NCBI RefSeq assembly: GCF_021531475.1
Contig: NZ_JADYTX010000001.1
Coordinates: 48,114-112,113, forward strand
Reading direction: 5' to 3'
From: Fusobacterium perfoetens
GTDB lineage: Bacteria; Fusobacteriota; Fusobacteriia; Fusobacteriales; Fusobacteriaceae
DNA length: 64,000 bases
Part shown: one piece after another, positions 46,303-55,464 of the stretch
Layout of the letters: every line of letters begins with the position of its first letter
How positions within the stretch are numbered: position 1 is the first letter of the stretch
Position numbers and translations under genes: made by a program
Notes under the pieces: model-generated
Seen by the model: only the letters and a program-made list of their open reading frames with translations
What the model was told of the DNA's origin: nothing
Databases searched by the model: none

Positions 46303-46331
46303 TTGTTTAAATAAAAGCGAGGTGAAAAACT

Positions 46332-47612
46332 TTGACTTTAATGGAAAGCTTTAACACAAAGTTAAGAGGAATTATGAAAATTCCTGAGCTAAAATCAAGA
46401 ATTGTTTTTACCTTGTTAATGTTCTTAGTTGCTAGAGTGGGGACTTTTATCCCTGCTCCGGGAATTGACATTGATAGATTATCAGCAATGACAGCTCAAA
46501 ATGATCTTTTAGGTTTTATCAATATGTTTTCGGGTGGAGCTTTTCAAAGAATTTCTATTTTTGCCTTAGGTATTGTTCCATATATCAATGCTTCCATAGT
46601 ATTTAGTTTACTTGCTGTTATTATTCCTAAGATTGAAGAGATTCAAAAAGAGGGAGAATCAGGAAGAAATAGAATAAATCAATGGACTAGATATGTAACA
46701 ATACTTATTGCTGTTATGCAGGGAATAGGAGTTTGTGTATGGCTTACATCTGCAGGACTAGTTATAGAACCTGGTTTTAGATTTATGCTTGTAACTATCA
46801 CAATACTTACAGCAGGAACTGTGTTCTTGATGTGGGTTGGAGAACAAATATCAGTTAATGGAATAGGAAATGGAGTTTCTTTATTAATATTTTTAAATAT
46901 TATCTCAAGAGGACCTTCAAGTGTTGTTCAAACAATACAATTAATGAAGGGAAGTAAATTTATAATACCTGTTCTTGCTGCAGTAGCAATAGCAGCTGTA
47001 TTATCAGTTGCAGGAATTGTATTATTCCAATTGGGACAAAGAAAAATACCAGTTCACTATGTTGGAAAAGGATTTGGTGTTAGAGGAGGAGTTGCTCAAA
47101 ACTCATATATTCCTTTAAAACTAAATACTTCAGGGGTTATGCCAGTAATCTTTGCATCAGTAATGATGATGATACCTTCATTACTAATCAGATCGTTACC
47201 AGCAACATTCCCTTATAGAGATTATATGATGTTATTATTTGATCAAAAGCACCCTGTTTATATGGTTCTTTATGCAGGAATAATAATTTTCTTCTCATTC
47301 TTCTATACTGCTATAATGTTTGATCCAGAGAGAGTTGCAGATAACTTAAAACAAGGTGGGGGAACAATCCCTGGAATAAGACCTGGAGAAGAAACAGTTG
47401 AGTATTTAGAAGGTGTTGTTACAAGAATAACTTGGGGAGGAGCAATCTTCCTAGCAGCTATCGCTATCTTACCGATGGCAATATTTACAGCATTAGGACT
47501 TCCAGTTTTCTTCGGAGGAACAGGAATAATAATCGTTGTTGGAGTTGCTTTAGACACTGTACAACAAATCGATGCTCATTTAGTTATGAAAGAATATAAA
47601 GGATTTCTATAA
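46332..47612 (+). CDS. secY: Protein translocase subunit SecY
   Basis: A 426-residue ten-helix channel protein with FIPAPGIDIDRL, the plug region GGAFQRISIFALGIVPYI and C-terminal NLKQGGGTIPGIRPGEET. TTG start at 46332, 7 nt after GAGGTG. A terminator follows at once, so adk, map and infA do not follow as they do in many genomes. Confidence 0.97.
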   Translation: MTLMESFNTKLRGIMKIPELKSRIVFTLLMFLVARVGTFIPAPGIDIDRLSAMTAQNDLLGFINMFSGGAFQRISIFALGIVPYINASIVFSLLAVIIPKIEEIQKEGESGRNRINQWTRYVTILIAVMQGIGVCVWLTSAGLVIEPGFRFMLVTITILTAGTVFLMWVGEQISVNGIGNGVSLLIFLNIISRGPSSVVQTIQLMKGSKFIIPVLAAVAIAAVLSVAGIVLFQLGQRKIPVHYVGKGFGVRGGVAQNSYIPLKLNTSGVMPVIFASVMMMIPSLLIRSLPATFPYRDYMMLLFDQKHPVYMVLYAGIIIFFSFFYTAIMFDPERVADNLKQGGGTIPGIRPGEETVEYLEGVVTRITWGGAIFLAAIAILPMAIFTALGLPVFFGGTGIIIVVGVALDTVQQIDAHLVMKEYKGFL

Positions 47613-47617
47613 TAAAG

Positions 47618-47646
47618 ATAACACAGCTTTCCTGTGTTATTTTTAT
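47618..47646 (+). terminator. Terminator of the S10-spc operon
   Basis: A 9-bp stem (ATAACACAG with CTGTGTTAT), 5-nt loop and five Ts right after secY. Confidence 0.92.
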
Positions 47647-47718
47647 TTATGACAAAAAATATATGGCTACTCTTTGAAAGTATGTTTATATATAAATATA
47701 TTATTTATGGAGGAATTA

Positions 47719-48810
47719 ATGGAGAATTTAGAATTAAAAGCAAAATTTGATGAGATGCTTAAGTATGATGAAAAAAATAAAAATATAACTGTGGCAGTAG
47801 CAATGAGTGGTGGAGTTGATAGTTCAGTAACAGCTTATCTACTTCAAAAGCAAGGATATAAAATTTTTGGTGTAACAATGAAAACTACTGAAGAAGGTAT
47901 TGATGAAGATGCTAGAAAAGTATGTGATGATTTAGGGATAGAACATTATATATTAGATATTTCAAAGGAATTTAAAAATAAAGTAGTAGATTATTTTGTA
48001 GATGAATATCTGAAAGGAAGAACTCCTAATCCGTGTGTAGTATGTAATAAATACATAAAAATGGGAGAATTGATAGATTTTGCTATTGAAAAAGGTGCTG
48101 ATTTTATGGCAACAGGTCATTATTCTAATGTAGAAGACGGACTTCTAAAAATAGGAGAGGATTTATCAAAAGATCAAGTATATTTTTTATCTCAAGCAAA
48201 TAAAGAGAGAGTAAAAAAATTGATGTTTCCATTAGGAAAATTACCAAAATCAGAGGTAAGAGAGTTAGGAAAATATCTTGGTGTAAGAGTTTATGAGAAA
48301 AAGGATTCACAAGAGATATGTTTCGTAGAAGATGGAAAATTAGAAGAATTTCTATTTGAAGCAACAAAAGGAAAAATAGCTAAAAAAGGAAACTTTGTTG
48401 ATAAGAATGGAAAAATTTTGGGGCAACATATGGGACTTGGATTTTATACTGTAGGTCAGAGAAAAGGGCTTGGAATATCAGGTACAGCTCCATATTATGT
48501 AATTAATTTTAACAAAGAAAAAAATGAGATTATTTTGGGAAGCAATGAAGATTTATTTAGAGAATATCTTATTGCAAATGAAATAAATCTTTTTAAATAT
48601 AATAGTTTAAAAGAAATTGATGGAATGGAATTTTTTGCAAAGACAAGATCAAGAGATAAGTTTCATCTATGTAAAGTAGATGTTTTATCAAATGATGAAA
48701 TAAAAGTTAATTTTATTGATGAGAAAGTAAGAGCAATAACTCCAGGTCAGATAGTGGCTCTTTATGATAATGAGCATAGAGTTATTGTAAGTGGATTTAT
48801 AAAAAATTAA
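47719..48810 (+). CDS. mnmA: tRNA-specific 2-thiouridylase
   Basis: A 363-residue enzyme that thiolates U34 of Lys, Glu and Gln tRNAs. It has the PP-loop AMSGGVDSSV, the catalytic Cys in NPCVVCN and the second in SQEICFV, and the GQRKGLGIS fold segment. The ATG at 47719 is chosen for its GGAGG six bases upstream; the longer frame from 47674 lacks one. Confidence 0.94.
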   Translation: MENLELKAKFDEMLKYDEKNKNITVAVAMSGGVDSSVTAYLLQKQGYKIFGVTMKTTEEGIDEDARKVCDDLGIEHYILDISKEFKNKVVDYFVDEYLKGRTPNPCVVCNKYIKMGELIDFAIEKGADFMATGHYSNVEDGLLKIGEDLSKDQVYFLSQANKERVKKLMFPLGKLPKSEVRELGKYLGVRVYEKKDSQEICFVEDGKLEEFLFEATKGKIAKKGNFVDKNGKILGQHMGLGFYTVGQRKGLGISGTAPYYVINFNKEKNEIILGSNEDLFREYLIANEINLFKYNSLKEIDGMEFFAKTRSRDKFHLCKVDVLSNDEIKVNFIDEKVRAITPGQIVALYDNEHRVIVSGFIKN

Positions 48811-48827
48811 TATTGAAATAAATTTGG

Positions 48828-48853
48828 GAGTGTATTATTACACTCTCTTTTTT
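48828..48853 (+). terminator. Terminator of mnmA
   Basis: A 7-bp stem (GAGTGTA with TACACTC), 4-nt loop, then TCTTTTTT. Confidence 0.9.
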
Positions 48854-48855
48854 AT

Positions 48856-48884
48856 TTTACATAATTTTTACATAAAAGTATAAT
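48856..48884 (+). promoter_or_regulatory. Promoter of the PhnW-like gene
   Basis: TTTACA, a 17-bp spacer and TATAAT, followed by a small ACAATTGT palindrome, about 35 bp before the gene's ribosome site. Confidence 0.75.
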
Positions 48885-48930
48885 TGTTTTAACAATTGTG
48901 TATTAAAATGTAAAGAAAATGGAGGTAGAT

Positions 48931-50031
48931 ATGAAAGAGGATTTAAAAGAGGAAAAAATTTTATTAACAACAAGAATACATAGTGTAAATAAAAAAGTAA
49001 GAGAAAGTTTAATGGAGGAGATTTCTCCCTTTGAAAAAAAATTTAAAAATATGACTCAAGATATAAGAGATAGAGTTGTAAAAATCGCTACAATGGCTGA
49101 TGAAGAATATACAATGATTCCTATACAAGGAAGTGGAACTTATGCAGTTGAATCAGTTATAGGGACAATGATAGGGGAAGATGAGAAAGTTTTTGTAATT
49201 TCCAACGGGTTAAACGGAGATAGAATAGGAAAAATCTGTGGAAGATTAAAAGTAAATTATACAATGTATAGAGGAAGTAAAGAAAGAGCTATTGACTTAG
49301 AAAGCATAGAAAATATTTTAAAAAATAATGAAGATATAACTCATATAGCAATGGCTCATTGTGAAACTTCATCAGGGATATTAAATTCATTGGAAGCTAT
49401 AAGTGAACTAGCTAGAAAATATAAAAAGTCTTTAATCCTAGATGCAACAGCAACATTTGGAGGAATGGAATTTGATGTTGCAAAATATAGAGTAGATTTT
49501 CTAATAGCCACTCCTAATGAATGTTTAGAGGGGATAGCAGGCTTTGCTTTTGTTGTAGCAAGAGTTGAATTATTAATGAAAAGAAAAGAGAAAGCACATT
49601 CTTATTCATTAGATATGTATGATCAATGGGAATATATAGAAAAAACAAACGGTTTATGGAGATTCACTCCTCCTGTTCAAGCAGTAAAAGCTTTTTCAGT
49701 GGCTTTGGACAAACTAGAAAAAGAGGGTGGAATAAAAGTAAGAGAAAAAAGATACAATAGAAATTATAATACTTTAAAGAATGGAATGAAAAAATTAGGT
49801 TTTGACTTTTTAGTTCCAGAAGAAAGTCAATCACCGTTTTTATTATCATTTACACTTCCTAAAAAAATAGATTATAATTTTGAAAAATTATATAAAGAAT
49901 TAAAAGAAGATGGATTTATAATAGATAGAGATGAACTTATAGAAAATCATATTTTTAGAATCGGTGTAGTGGGAGATATAGATTCAGAATCTATAGAAAA
50001 ATTTCTAAAAAATTTAAAAAAAATAGTTTAG
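48931..50031 (+). CDS. PhnW-like class V aminotransferase homologue lacking the PLP lysine
   Basis: A 366-residue protein with the layout of 2-aminoethylphosphonate--pyruvate transaminase: GSGTYAVESVIGTMI (67-81), SNGLNGDRI, AHCETSSGILN and LILDATATFGGMEFD with the ring-binding Asp171. At the position of the Schiff-base lysine (NKC in the family) it reads PNECLEG: Glu197 from codon GAA at 49519. Transamination therefore seems impossible in the normal way. The ATG at 48931 follows GGAGG by 5 nt; an earlier ATG at 48919 overlaps it. No phosphonate genes are nearby. A changed reaction, or a binding or regulatory role, is possible. Confidence 0.8.
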   Translation: MKEDLKEEKILLTTRIHSVNKKVRESLMEEISPFEKKFKNMTQDIRDRVVKIATMADEEYTMIPIQGSGTYAVESVIGTMIGEDEKVFVISNGLNGDRIGKICGRLKVNYTMYRGSKERAIDLESIENILKNNEDITHIAMAHCETSSGILNSLEAISELARKYKKSLILDATATFGGMEFDVAKYRVDFLIATPNECLEGIAGFAFVVARVELLMKRKEKAHSYSLDMYDQWEYIEKTNGLWRFTPPVQAVKAFSVALDKLEKEGGIKVREKRYNRNYNTLKNGMKKLGFDFLVPEESQSPFLLSFTLPKKIDYNFEKLYKELKEDGFIIDRDELIENHIFRIGVVGDIDSESIEKFLKNLKKIV

Positions 50032-50095
50032 TCTTTTAGAAAAATTATTTGTTTTCTTTGAAAATGAATAGTTTTTTTTGATTTATAAAAAATTG

Positions 50096-50124
50096 TTGAC
50101 AAAATTGATATAATATGGTAAAAT
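50096..50124 (+). promoter_or_regulatory. Promoter of the tRNA cluster
   Basis: TTGACA, a 17-bp spacer and TAAAAT, 9 bp before the first tRNA. Confidence 0.85.
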
Positions 50125-50133
50125 CTCTGAAGT

Positions 50134-50217
50134 GGAGAGCTATCCTAATTGGTAAGGAATCGGTCTTGAAAACCGACGCCGTAAGGCTTTAGAGTTCGAG
50201 TCTCTAGTTCTCCGCCA
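50134..50217 (+). tRNA. tRNA-Ser (anticodon TGA)
   Basis: An 84-nt class II cloverleaf: acceptor GGAGAGC/GTTCTCC, 3-bp D stem, anticodon stem TCGGT/ACCGA with loop CTTGAAA, a short 13-nt variable arm (GCC-GTAA-GGC), T stem TAGAG/CTCTA and encoded GCCA end. The variable arm is short for serine but the anticodon and D arm fit. Confidence 0.92.
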
Positions 50218-50219
50218 GT

Positions 50220-50314
50220 GGTGAAATGGCAGAGCTGGCCGAATGCGCTCCCCTGCTAAGGGAGTGTACCAGCTAAAACTGGTACCGAGAGTTCAAATCT
50301 CTCTTTCACCGCCA
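50220..50314 (+). tRNA. tRNA-Ser (anticodon GCT)
   Basis: A 95-nt class II cloverleaf: acceptor GGTGAAA/TTTCACC, anticodon stem CTCCC/GGGAG with loop CTGCTAA, a long variable arm closed by GTACCAG/CTGGTAC, T stem GAGAG/CTCTC and encoded GCCA. Only 2 nt separate it from the previous tRNA, so both come from one precursor. Confidence 0.95.
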
Positions 50315-50325
50315 TTTTGATATCA

Positions 50326-50350
50326 AGGGTAGTGATACTACCTTTTTTTA
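50326..50350 (+). terminator. Terminator-like hairpin after the tRNA-Ser pair
   Basis: GGTAGT pairs with ACTACC around GAT, followed by seven Ts; it stands before the tRNA-Arg, which may be reached by read-through. Confidence 0.75.
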
Positions 50351-50356
50351 TTATAA

Positions 50357-50433
50357 GTACTCGTAGCTCAATTGGATAGAGCACTTGACTACGGATCAGG
50401 GTGTTGGGGGTTCGATTCCTCTCGAGTACGCCA
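50357..50433 (+). tRNA. tRNA-Arg (anticodon ACG)
   Basis: A 77-nt cloverleaf: acceptor GTACTCG/CGAGTAC, D arm GCTC-GAGC, anticodon stem CTTGA/TCAGG with loop CTACGGA, T loop TTCGATT and encoded GCCA. A34 should be edited to inosine by TadA. The T stem includes two G-U pairs. Confidence 0.93.
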
Positions 50434-50445
50434 TTTTTAGATATC

Positions 50446-50472
50446 AAAGGTTGTAGAAATGCAACCTTTTTT
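50446..50472 (+). terminator. Terminator after tRNA-Arg
   Basis: AAAGGTTG pairs with CAACCTTT, 8-nt loop, T-rich tail. Confidence 0.88.
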
Positions 50473-50538
50473 ATTTATTCTTAGGTATTTTTAATATTGC
50501 AAAAGCAATTTAAATAACAAAATTTTTAAGGAGGGAAA

Positions 50539-51414
50539 ATGAAAAAGATTATTAAAAAGTTTTTAGGTTTTGCTATGTTCTCACTTACTTTTATCACAGC
50601 AAGTGCTGAGGAGTTTAAAGGACAGATAATGTTTAATGGATCATCATCATTAGCTCCAGTTATTTCAAAAATATCTACAGATTTTATAGAGGGATATGTA
50701 ACTTGGGATGAGGTAAATCCAGAATTTCCTAAAAAAAATATAGCTATATATGTGTCTGCTGGTGGTTCTGGAGCAGGAGTTAAAAGTGTAATAGAGGGTG
50801 TAAGTGATTTTGGTATGGTTGCTAGACTTGTAAAGGATAGCGAAAAAGCTAAAATAAAAGATTACAAAGAATTTGTTGTAGCATCAGATGCTCTTACAAT
50901 TTCAGTTAACAGAGAAAACCCTATATTAAAATATCAAAAAGATATATCTAGTGAAACTCTTAAAAAAATATTCTCTGGAGAATATAAATATTGGAGTGAT
51001 GTAGACTCAAGACTTGATAAAAAAGAAATTGTTGTAGTTACTAGAGATTTTGGTGGAGGAGCTCATGAGGTTTTCCAAAAATCTGTAATGGGAAAAACAG
51101 ATGTTAAAGCCGATGCTATTCAAGCACCATCAATGGGAGCTTTAGCAACTAAAATAGTTGAAAATAAATATGCTATTGGTTATGCTTCATTTGGAATGTA
51201 TAATCAAAATAAAGATAAAATAGAAGCTTTTGCAGTTGATGGAGTAGAACCAACTGTTGAAAATATTTTATCTAATGCTTATAAAATTCAAAGACCTCTT
51301 TTATTTATGAAGAGTGGAGAATTAACACCACAAGAAAAAGCTTTTGTTGATTATGTATTCTCAGAAAAAGGAATGGAAGCAGTAAGTAAAAGTGGATATA
51401 TTCCAGTTAAATAG
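50539..51414 (+). CDS. pstS: Phosphate ABC transporter substrate-binding protein
   Basis: A 291-residue periplasmic binding protein with a Sec signal peptide (about 1-23, ending ASA before EEFKG) and no lipobox Cys. FNGSSSLAPVI and SAGGSGAGVKSVIEG form the phosphate pocket, and TRDFGGGAHEVFQKSV is the second-domain site. It delivers phosphate to PstCA. A terminator-like hairpin separates it from pstC, which would give an excess of the binding protein. Confidence 0.93.
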   Translation: MKKIIKKFLGFAMFSLTFITASAEEFKGQIMFNGSSSLAPVISKISTDFIEGYVTWDEVNPEFPKKNIAIYVSAGGSGAGVKSVIEGVSDFGMVARLVKDSEKAKIKDYKEFVVASDALTISVNRENPILKYQKDISSETLKKIFSGEYKYWSDVDSRLDKKEIVVVTRDFGGGAHEVFQKSVMGKTDVKADAIQAPSMGALATKIVENKYAIGYASFGMYNQNKDKIEAFAVDGVEPTVENILSNAYKIQRPLLFMKSGELTPQEKAFVDYVFSEKGMEAVSKSGYIPVK

Positions 51415-51428
51415 TTAGATAATTTTTT

Positions 51429-51454
51429 AGGGCTGAGTTATCAGCCCTTTTTTA
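51429..51454 (+). terminator. Intra-operon terminator/attenuator between pstS and pstC
   Basis: An 8-bp stem (AGGGCTGA with TCAGCCCT), 4-nt loop and Ts. Partial read-through would lower permease expression relative to PstS. Confidence 0.9.
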
Positions 51455-51471
51455 AGATAAGGTGATTATTT

Positions 51472-52347
51472 TTGGATTGGAAAAAATTAGATAAATTTTT
51501 TGAATGTTTTACAAAGGGAGTTACTTTTTTTTCATTTTTTATTTTGAGTTTTATAATAATCTTTATAGTAAAAGAGAGTTTGTCACTTTTTAAAGAGATT
51601 GGAGTTATTGATTTTATTTTTGGAAAAAGATGGTATCCTTCATCATATAGCAATCCAGCTATGGGAATATTTAATATAATTTTAGCAACAATTTATATTT
51701 CAATCTTAAGTATAGTGATTGCTTTTCCAGTAGGTTTAGGTTGCAGTATATTTTTGTCTTGTGTGCTCAAAGAAAAAACAAAAAATATTTTAAAGCCCTA
51801 TATAGATATTTTAGCAGGAATACCGTCAGTTATTTATGGATTTTTGGGACTTATTATAGTTGTTAAATTTTTTGAAATATTGGGACGTCCTTCTGGAGAA
51901 AGTGTTTTATCAGGAGGAATAGTTTTGAGTATAATGGTTTTACCTTTTATGATAGATGTTTGTCAAGAAACTATGACAAGAATAAGAAAAAAATATGAAA
52001 ATTCGTCAAAAAGTTTGGGGATTTCAAGATGGTATATGATAAGTGAATTGATAGTCCCTGCATCTAAAAAAGCGATGATTGTAAGTATAATTTTAGGGCT
52101 TGGTCGTGCTTTAGGCGAAACTATGGCTGTTATGATGGTGATAGGAAATGCTCCAATATTTCCAAAACTTTTTGGTAAGGCTCAGACAATTTCATCTCTT
52201 ATAGCTCTTGAAATGGGAATGGCTGAGGTAGGAAGTGTTCATTACAGTGGTTTATTTGCATCAGGTCTTTGTCTTATGATAATGATACTTTTAATAAATT
52301 TTTCAGTGGAGTTTATTAAAAATAGATATTTAGGTGATGAAGTATGA
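51472..52347 (+). CDS. pstC: Phosphate ABC transporter permease
   Basis: A 291-residue six-helix permease with the EAA loop SKSLGISRWYMISELIVPASKK and GLGRALGETMAVMMVIGN. TTG start after AAGGTGA. Overlaps pstA by 4 bp. Confidence 0.94.
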   Translation: MDWKKLDKFFECFTKGVTFFSFFILSFIIIFIVKESLSLFKEIGVIDFIFGKRWYPSSYSNPAMGIFNIILATIYISILSIVIAFPVGLGCSIFLSCVLKEKTKNILKPYIDILAGIPSVIYGFLGLIIVVKFFEILGRPSGESVLSGGIVLSIMVLPFMIDVCQETMTRIRKKYENSSKSLGISRWYMISELIVPASKKAMIVSIILGLGRALGETMAVMMVIGNAPIFPKLFGKAQTISSLIALEMGMAEVGSVHYSGLFASGLCLMIMILLINFSVEFIKNRYLGDEV

Positions 52348-53168
52348 GAAAAAAAGAGACATTTTATAGAGGTTTAACTTATATAAGCGGAGCTTTAGTA
52401 TTTTTTCTTGTTGGATTTTTATTTTTATATATTTTTTTCAAAGGTTACAAAGTTATAAATCTAAATTTTTTATTAGATGTTCCTCAAGGAATGGTTTTAG
52501 GACAAGAGGGTGGAATTGCCCCTGCAATAATAGGAAGTTTTTTATCAACTTTTATAGCTTGTGGAGTAGCTGGATTTTTTGGAATTTTTACAAGTATATA
52601 TCTGGTTTTTTATGAAAAAAATCAAAAGAAAATAAAAATTATTCAAAGTATTATAAAATGTATTGGAGGAATTCCATCAATAGTTTTTGGATTATTTGGT
52701 TATACTCTTTTTACTATTTATTTTGGATTTGGGAAATCTATTATTTCTGGAGGCTTAACTTTGGGAGTAATGATATTTCCAGTTGTGGAGATAAGAATTG
52801 AAAAATCTCTAAGGGAGATAGATGAAAATATTTTAAAGGCATCTTATTCAATGGGAGTTTCAAAATTTTATACAATTTATAAAATAGGAATCCCATATTG
52901 TCTGAAAGAGATAATGGCAAGCATTCTACTTGGATATAATTATGCTATTGGGGCAACGGCTCCTATAATGTTTTGTATGGCTGTTATAAATTCTCCAATA
53001 GCTTTTGATATAAAAAAACCTGCAATGTCCTTGTCATATCATCTTTATACTCTTATGACCCAAGGAATTTCTATGAAGATGGCATATGGAACAGCTTTTA
53101 TTTTATTAGCTTTGATTGTAGTAGTAACAATAATATTTCAAATTTTATTAAGGAAGAGAGATGAATAA
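52344..53168 (+). CDS. pstA: Phosphate ABC transporter permease
   Basis: A 274-residue permease with GIPSIVFGLFGYTLF and the EAA loop SYSMGVSKFYTIYKIGIPYCL. The usual GEA motif of PstA is replaced by YNYAIGATAPIMF. Overlaps pstB by 8 bp. Confidence 0.92.
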   Translation: MRKKETFYRGLTYISGALVFFLVGFLFLYIFFKGYKVINLNFLLDVPQGMVLGQEGGIAPAIIGSFLSTFIACGVAGFFGIFTSIYLVFYEKNQKKIKIIQSIIKCIGGIPSIVFGLFGYTLFTIYFGFGKSIISGGLTLGVMIFPVVEIRIEKSLREIDENILKASYSMGVSKFYTIYKIGIPYCLKEIMASILLGYNYAIGATAPIMFCMAVINSPIAFDIKKPAMSLSYHLYTLMTQGISMKMAYGTAFILLALIVVVTIIFQILLRKRDE

Positions 53169-53919
53169 AATGGATAAAATTTTGGAAGTGAAAAATTTTT
53201 CAGTAAGTTATGATGATAAAAAAATTCTTAAAAATATTAATATGTATATAGATAGAAATAAAATAACTGCAATAATAGGTCCAAGTGGTTGTGGAAAATC
53301 AACTTTTTTAAAGAGTTTGAATCTGATGATAACCGAAGAAAAAGGAGCTAAAACTTTTGGAGATATATTTTTTGAGGGAAAAAATATAAAAGATTTTGAA
53401 GTTGAAAATTTAAGAAAAAATATTGGGTTAGTTTTTCAAACTCCTACACCATTTCCATTTTCTATTTATAAAAATATGACTTATGCTCCTATATATTATG
53501 GAATAAAAAATAAAAATCAATTGGATAATTTGGTAAAAGAAAAACTAAAACTTGCTGGACTTTATGATGAAATAAAAGATGAAATAAATAAATCAGCTCT
53601 CTCATTAAGCGGAGGACAACAACAAAGACTTTGTATAGCAAGGGAACTTACAGTTGAACCAGAAGTTTTACTTTTAGATGAGCCTTGTTCAGCTCTCGAT
53701 ATTCAAAATACAATAAAGATTGAAGAGATGCTAAAGAATTTATCTAAAAACTATACTATTATAATAGTAACTCACAATCTAGCACAAGCCAAAAGAATAG
53801 CAGATAAGACAGCTTTTTTCTTTGATGGAGAGTTGGTAGAATATGAAGATACAGAAAAAATATTTTCAAATCCTAGAGATGAAAAAACTAAAAAATATAT
53901 AAATGGAATATTTGGATAA
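53161..53919 (+). CDS. pstB: Phosphate ABC transporter ATP-binding protein
   Basis: A 252-residue ATPase with Walker A GPSGCGKST, FQTPTPFPFSIYKN (a PstB feature), signature LSGGQQQRLCIAR and Walker B VLLLDEPCSALD. An alternative ATG 9 bp on (MDKILEV) is possible. No phoU follows. Confidence 0.95.
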   Translation: MNKMDKILEVKNFSVSYDDKKILKNINMYIDRNKITAIIGPSGCGKSTFLKSLNLMITEEKGAKTFGDIFFEGKNIKDFEVENLRKNIGLVFQTPTPFPFSIYKNMTYAPIYYGIKNKNQLDNLVKEKLKLAGLYDEIKDEINKSALSLSGGQQQRLCIARELTVEPEVLLLDEPCSALDIQNTIKIEEMLKNLSKNYTIIIVTHNLAQAKRIADKTAFFFDGELVEYEDTEKIFSNPRDEKTKKYINGIFG

Positions 53920-53925
53920 AATAAA

Positions 53926-53969
53926 AGTTGCTGTGATTATTGAAATGAAATAATCGTAGCAATTTTTTA
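53926..53969 (+). terminator. Terminator of the pst operon
   Basis: A long imperfect stem (AGTTGCTGTGATTATT against AATAATCGTAGCAATT) with a T-rich tail. Confidence 0.82.
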
Positions 53970-54056
53970 TTTACTTAGATTTTACAGAATATAAATAATA
54001 AATTAACATCTGTTTTATATAATTTGCTCGAAAGTAAAAGTTTAAGGAGGAGATTT

Positions 54057-55436
54057 ATGATAAGCAGAAAAAAAATAATGTTAATGGCAATGTCATTAAT
54101 GGCAGTTTCAAGTTTTGCACAAGCAAAATATGTATTTTACTTTATAGGTGACGGAATGGGAGCTGGTCAAAGACAAATTTCAGAAGAGTACAAGAAAAAT
54201 GTTTTGAAAAAAGATGGAAAACTTTTATTAAACTCTTTACCAGCAACAGCAATAACAACAACATACTCAGCAGATACATTAATCACAGACTCAGCAGCAG
54301 CAGGTACAGCTTTAGCAACAGGACATAAAACAAACAACGGATATATTGCAAAAGATACAAAAGGAAATAATTTAAAAACTTTACTTGAAATAGCTCAAGA
54401 TAAAGGAATGTCAACAGGGCTTGTAACAACTACAAGAATAACTCACGCAACTCCAGCTGTTTTTGCATCTCATAATATAGACAGAGATGATGAAAATGGA
54501 ATAGCAGAAGATTATGTAAAAAGTAACGTAGATTATTTTGCTGGTGGAGGATATAGACACTTTGCAGCTAAAGGTGGAGAACTTTCTAGTAAAAGAAAAG
54601 ATGGAAGAGATTTAATAAAAGAATTTCAAGATAAAGGATATAAAACTTTTATAGGAGAAAAATCAACACAAGATTTTGAAAAATGGGCTCCAAAAGCTGG
54701 AGAAAAAGCTTTTGCAGCATTTAAAGCATCTCATATGCCATACACAGTAGATGATATTCAAGAAACTTTACCTACTTTAAAAGAAATGACAGCAAAAGGA
54801 ATTGATTTATTATCTCAAGATAAAGATGGATTCTTTATGATGGTAGAGGGAGGAAGAATAGACCACGCATCTCATGCTCAAGACGCTGTTGGAACTATTT
54901 ATGATACATTAGCTTTTGATGATGCTATAAAAACAGCTTATGAATTTTATGAAAAACACCCTCAAGATACATTAATAGTAGTAGCAGCTGACCATGAAAC
55001 AGGTGGAATGGGACTTGGATTTGGAAATAACTATTTCTTAAAATTAGATGAATTAAAAAATGTAAAAGTTTCTATCGAAGATACTCTTCAAAAAGCATAT
55101 ACTGGAAACAGAGATGAATACTTTAAATATATAGCTGAAAATATGGGACTTACAACTTTAACTTCTGATGAAAAACAAAAAATAGAACAAGCAATGGATT
55201 TAGAAGATAAAGACAAAGATGCAAGTAAAAACTTTGGTGGATATAGCCCAACTTCTATAGCAGTGGCTCATATAATTTCTGAAAGAGCTGGAATGCAATG
55301 GACATCTTATGCTCATACAGCAGTTCAAGTACCTTTAGCAACTATTGGAGAGGGAGCAGACAAATTTGTAGGATTTAAAGATAATACAGAAGTTGCAAAA
55401 CTTATTGCTGAAAGTATGGGAGCAAAAATAAAATAG
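54057..55436 (+). CDS. Secreted alkaline phosphatase
   Basis: A 459-residue PhoA-superfamily enzyme. Signal peptide MISRKKIMLMAMSLMAVSSF then AQA cleavage. Metal and nucleophile sites: IGDGMG, ITDSAAAGTALATG with nucleophile Ser, RIDHASHAQD, and AADHETGG. It releases phosphate from esters in the periplasm, which pairs with the Pst importer just upstream. The ATG at 54057 follows AAGGAGGAG; a TATAAT lies at 54018 and the -35 is not clear, consistent with an activator such as PhoB, which is not shown. Confidence 0.92.
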   Translation: MISRKKIMLMAMSLMAVSSFAQAKYVFYFIGDGMGAGQRQISEEYKKNVLKKDGKLLLNSLPATAITTTYSADTLITDSAAAGTALATGHKTNNGYIAKDTKGNNLKTLLEIAQDKGMSTGLVTTTRITHATPAVFASHNIDRDDENGIAEDYVKSNVDYFAGGGYRHFAAKGGELSSKRKDGRDLIKEFQDKGYKTFIGEKSTQDFEKWAPKAGEKAFAAFKASHMPYTVDDIQETLPTLKEMTAKGIDLLSQDKDGFFMMVEGGRIDHASHAQDAVGTIYDTLAFDDAIKTAYEFYEKHPQDTLIVVAADHETGGMGLGFGNNYFLKLDELKNVKVSIEDTLQKAYTGNRDEYFKYIAENMGLTTLTSDEKQKIEQAMDLEDKDKDASKNFGGYSPTSIAVAHIISERAGMQWTSYAHTAVQVPLATIGEGADKFVGFKDNTEVAKLIAESMGAKIK

Positions 55437-55464
55437 ATATTTTATAGGATTTAGGAGAAAAATT

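Noticed and set aside
50256..50447. 63-residue minus-strand frame
   Set aside because: It runs antisense across tRNA-Ser and tRNA-Arg; translation is a by-product of tRNA sequence.
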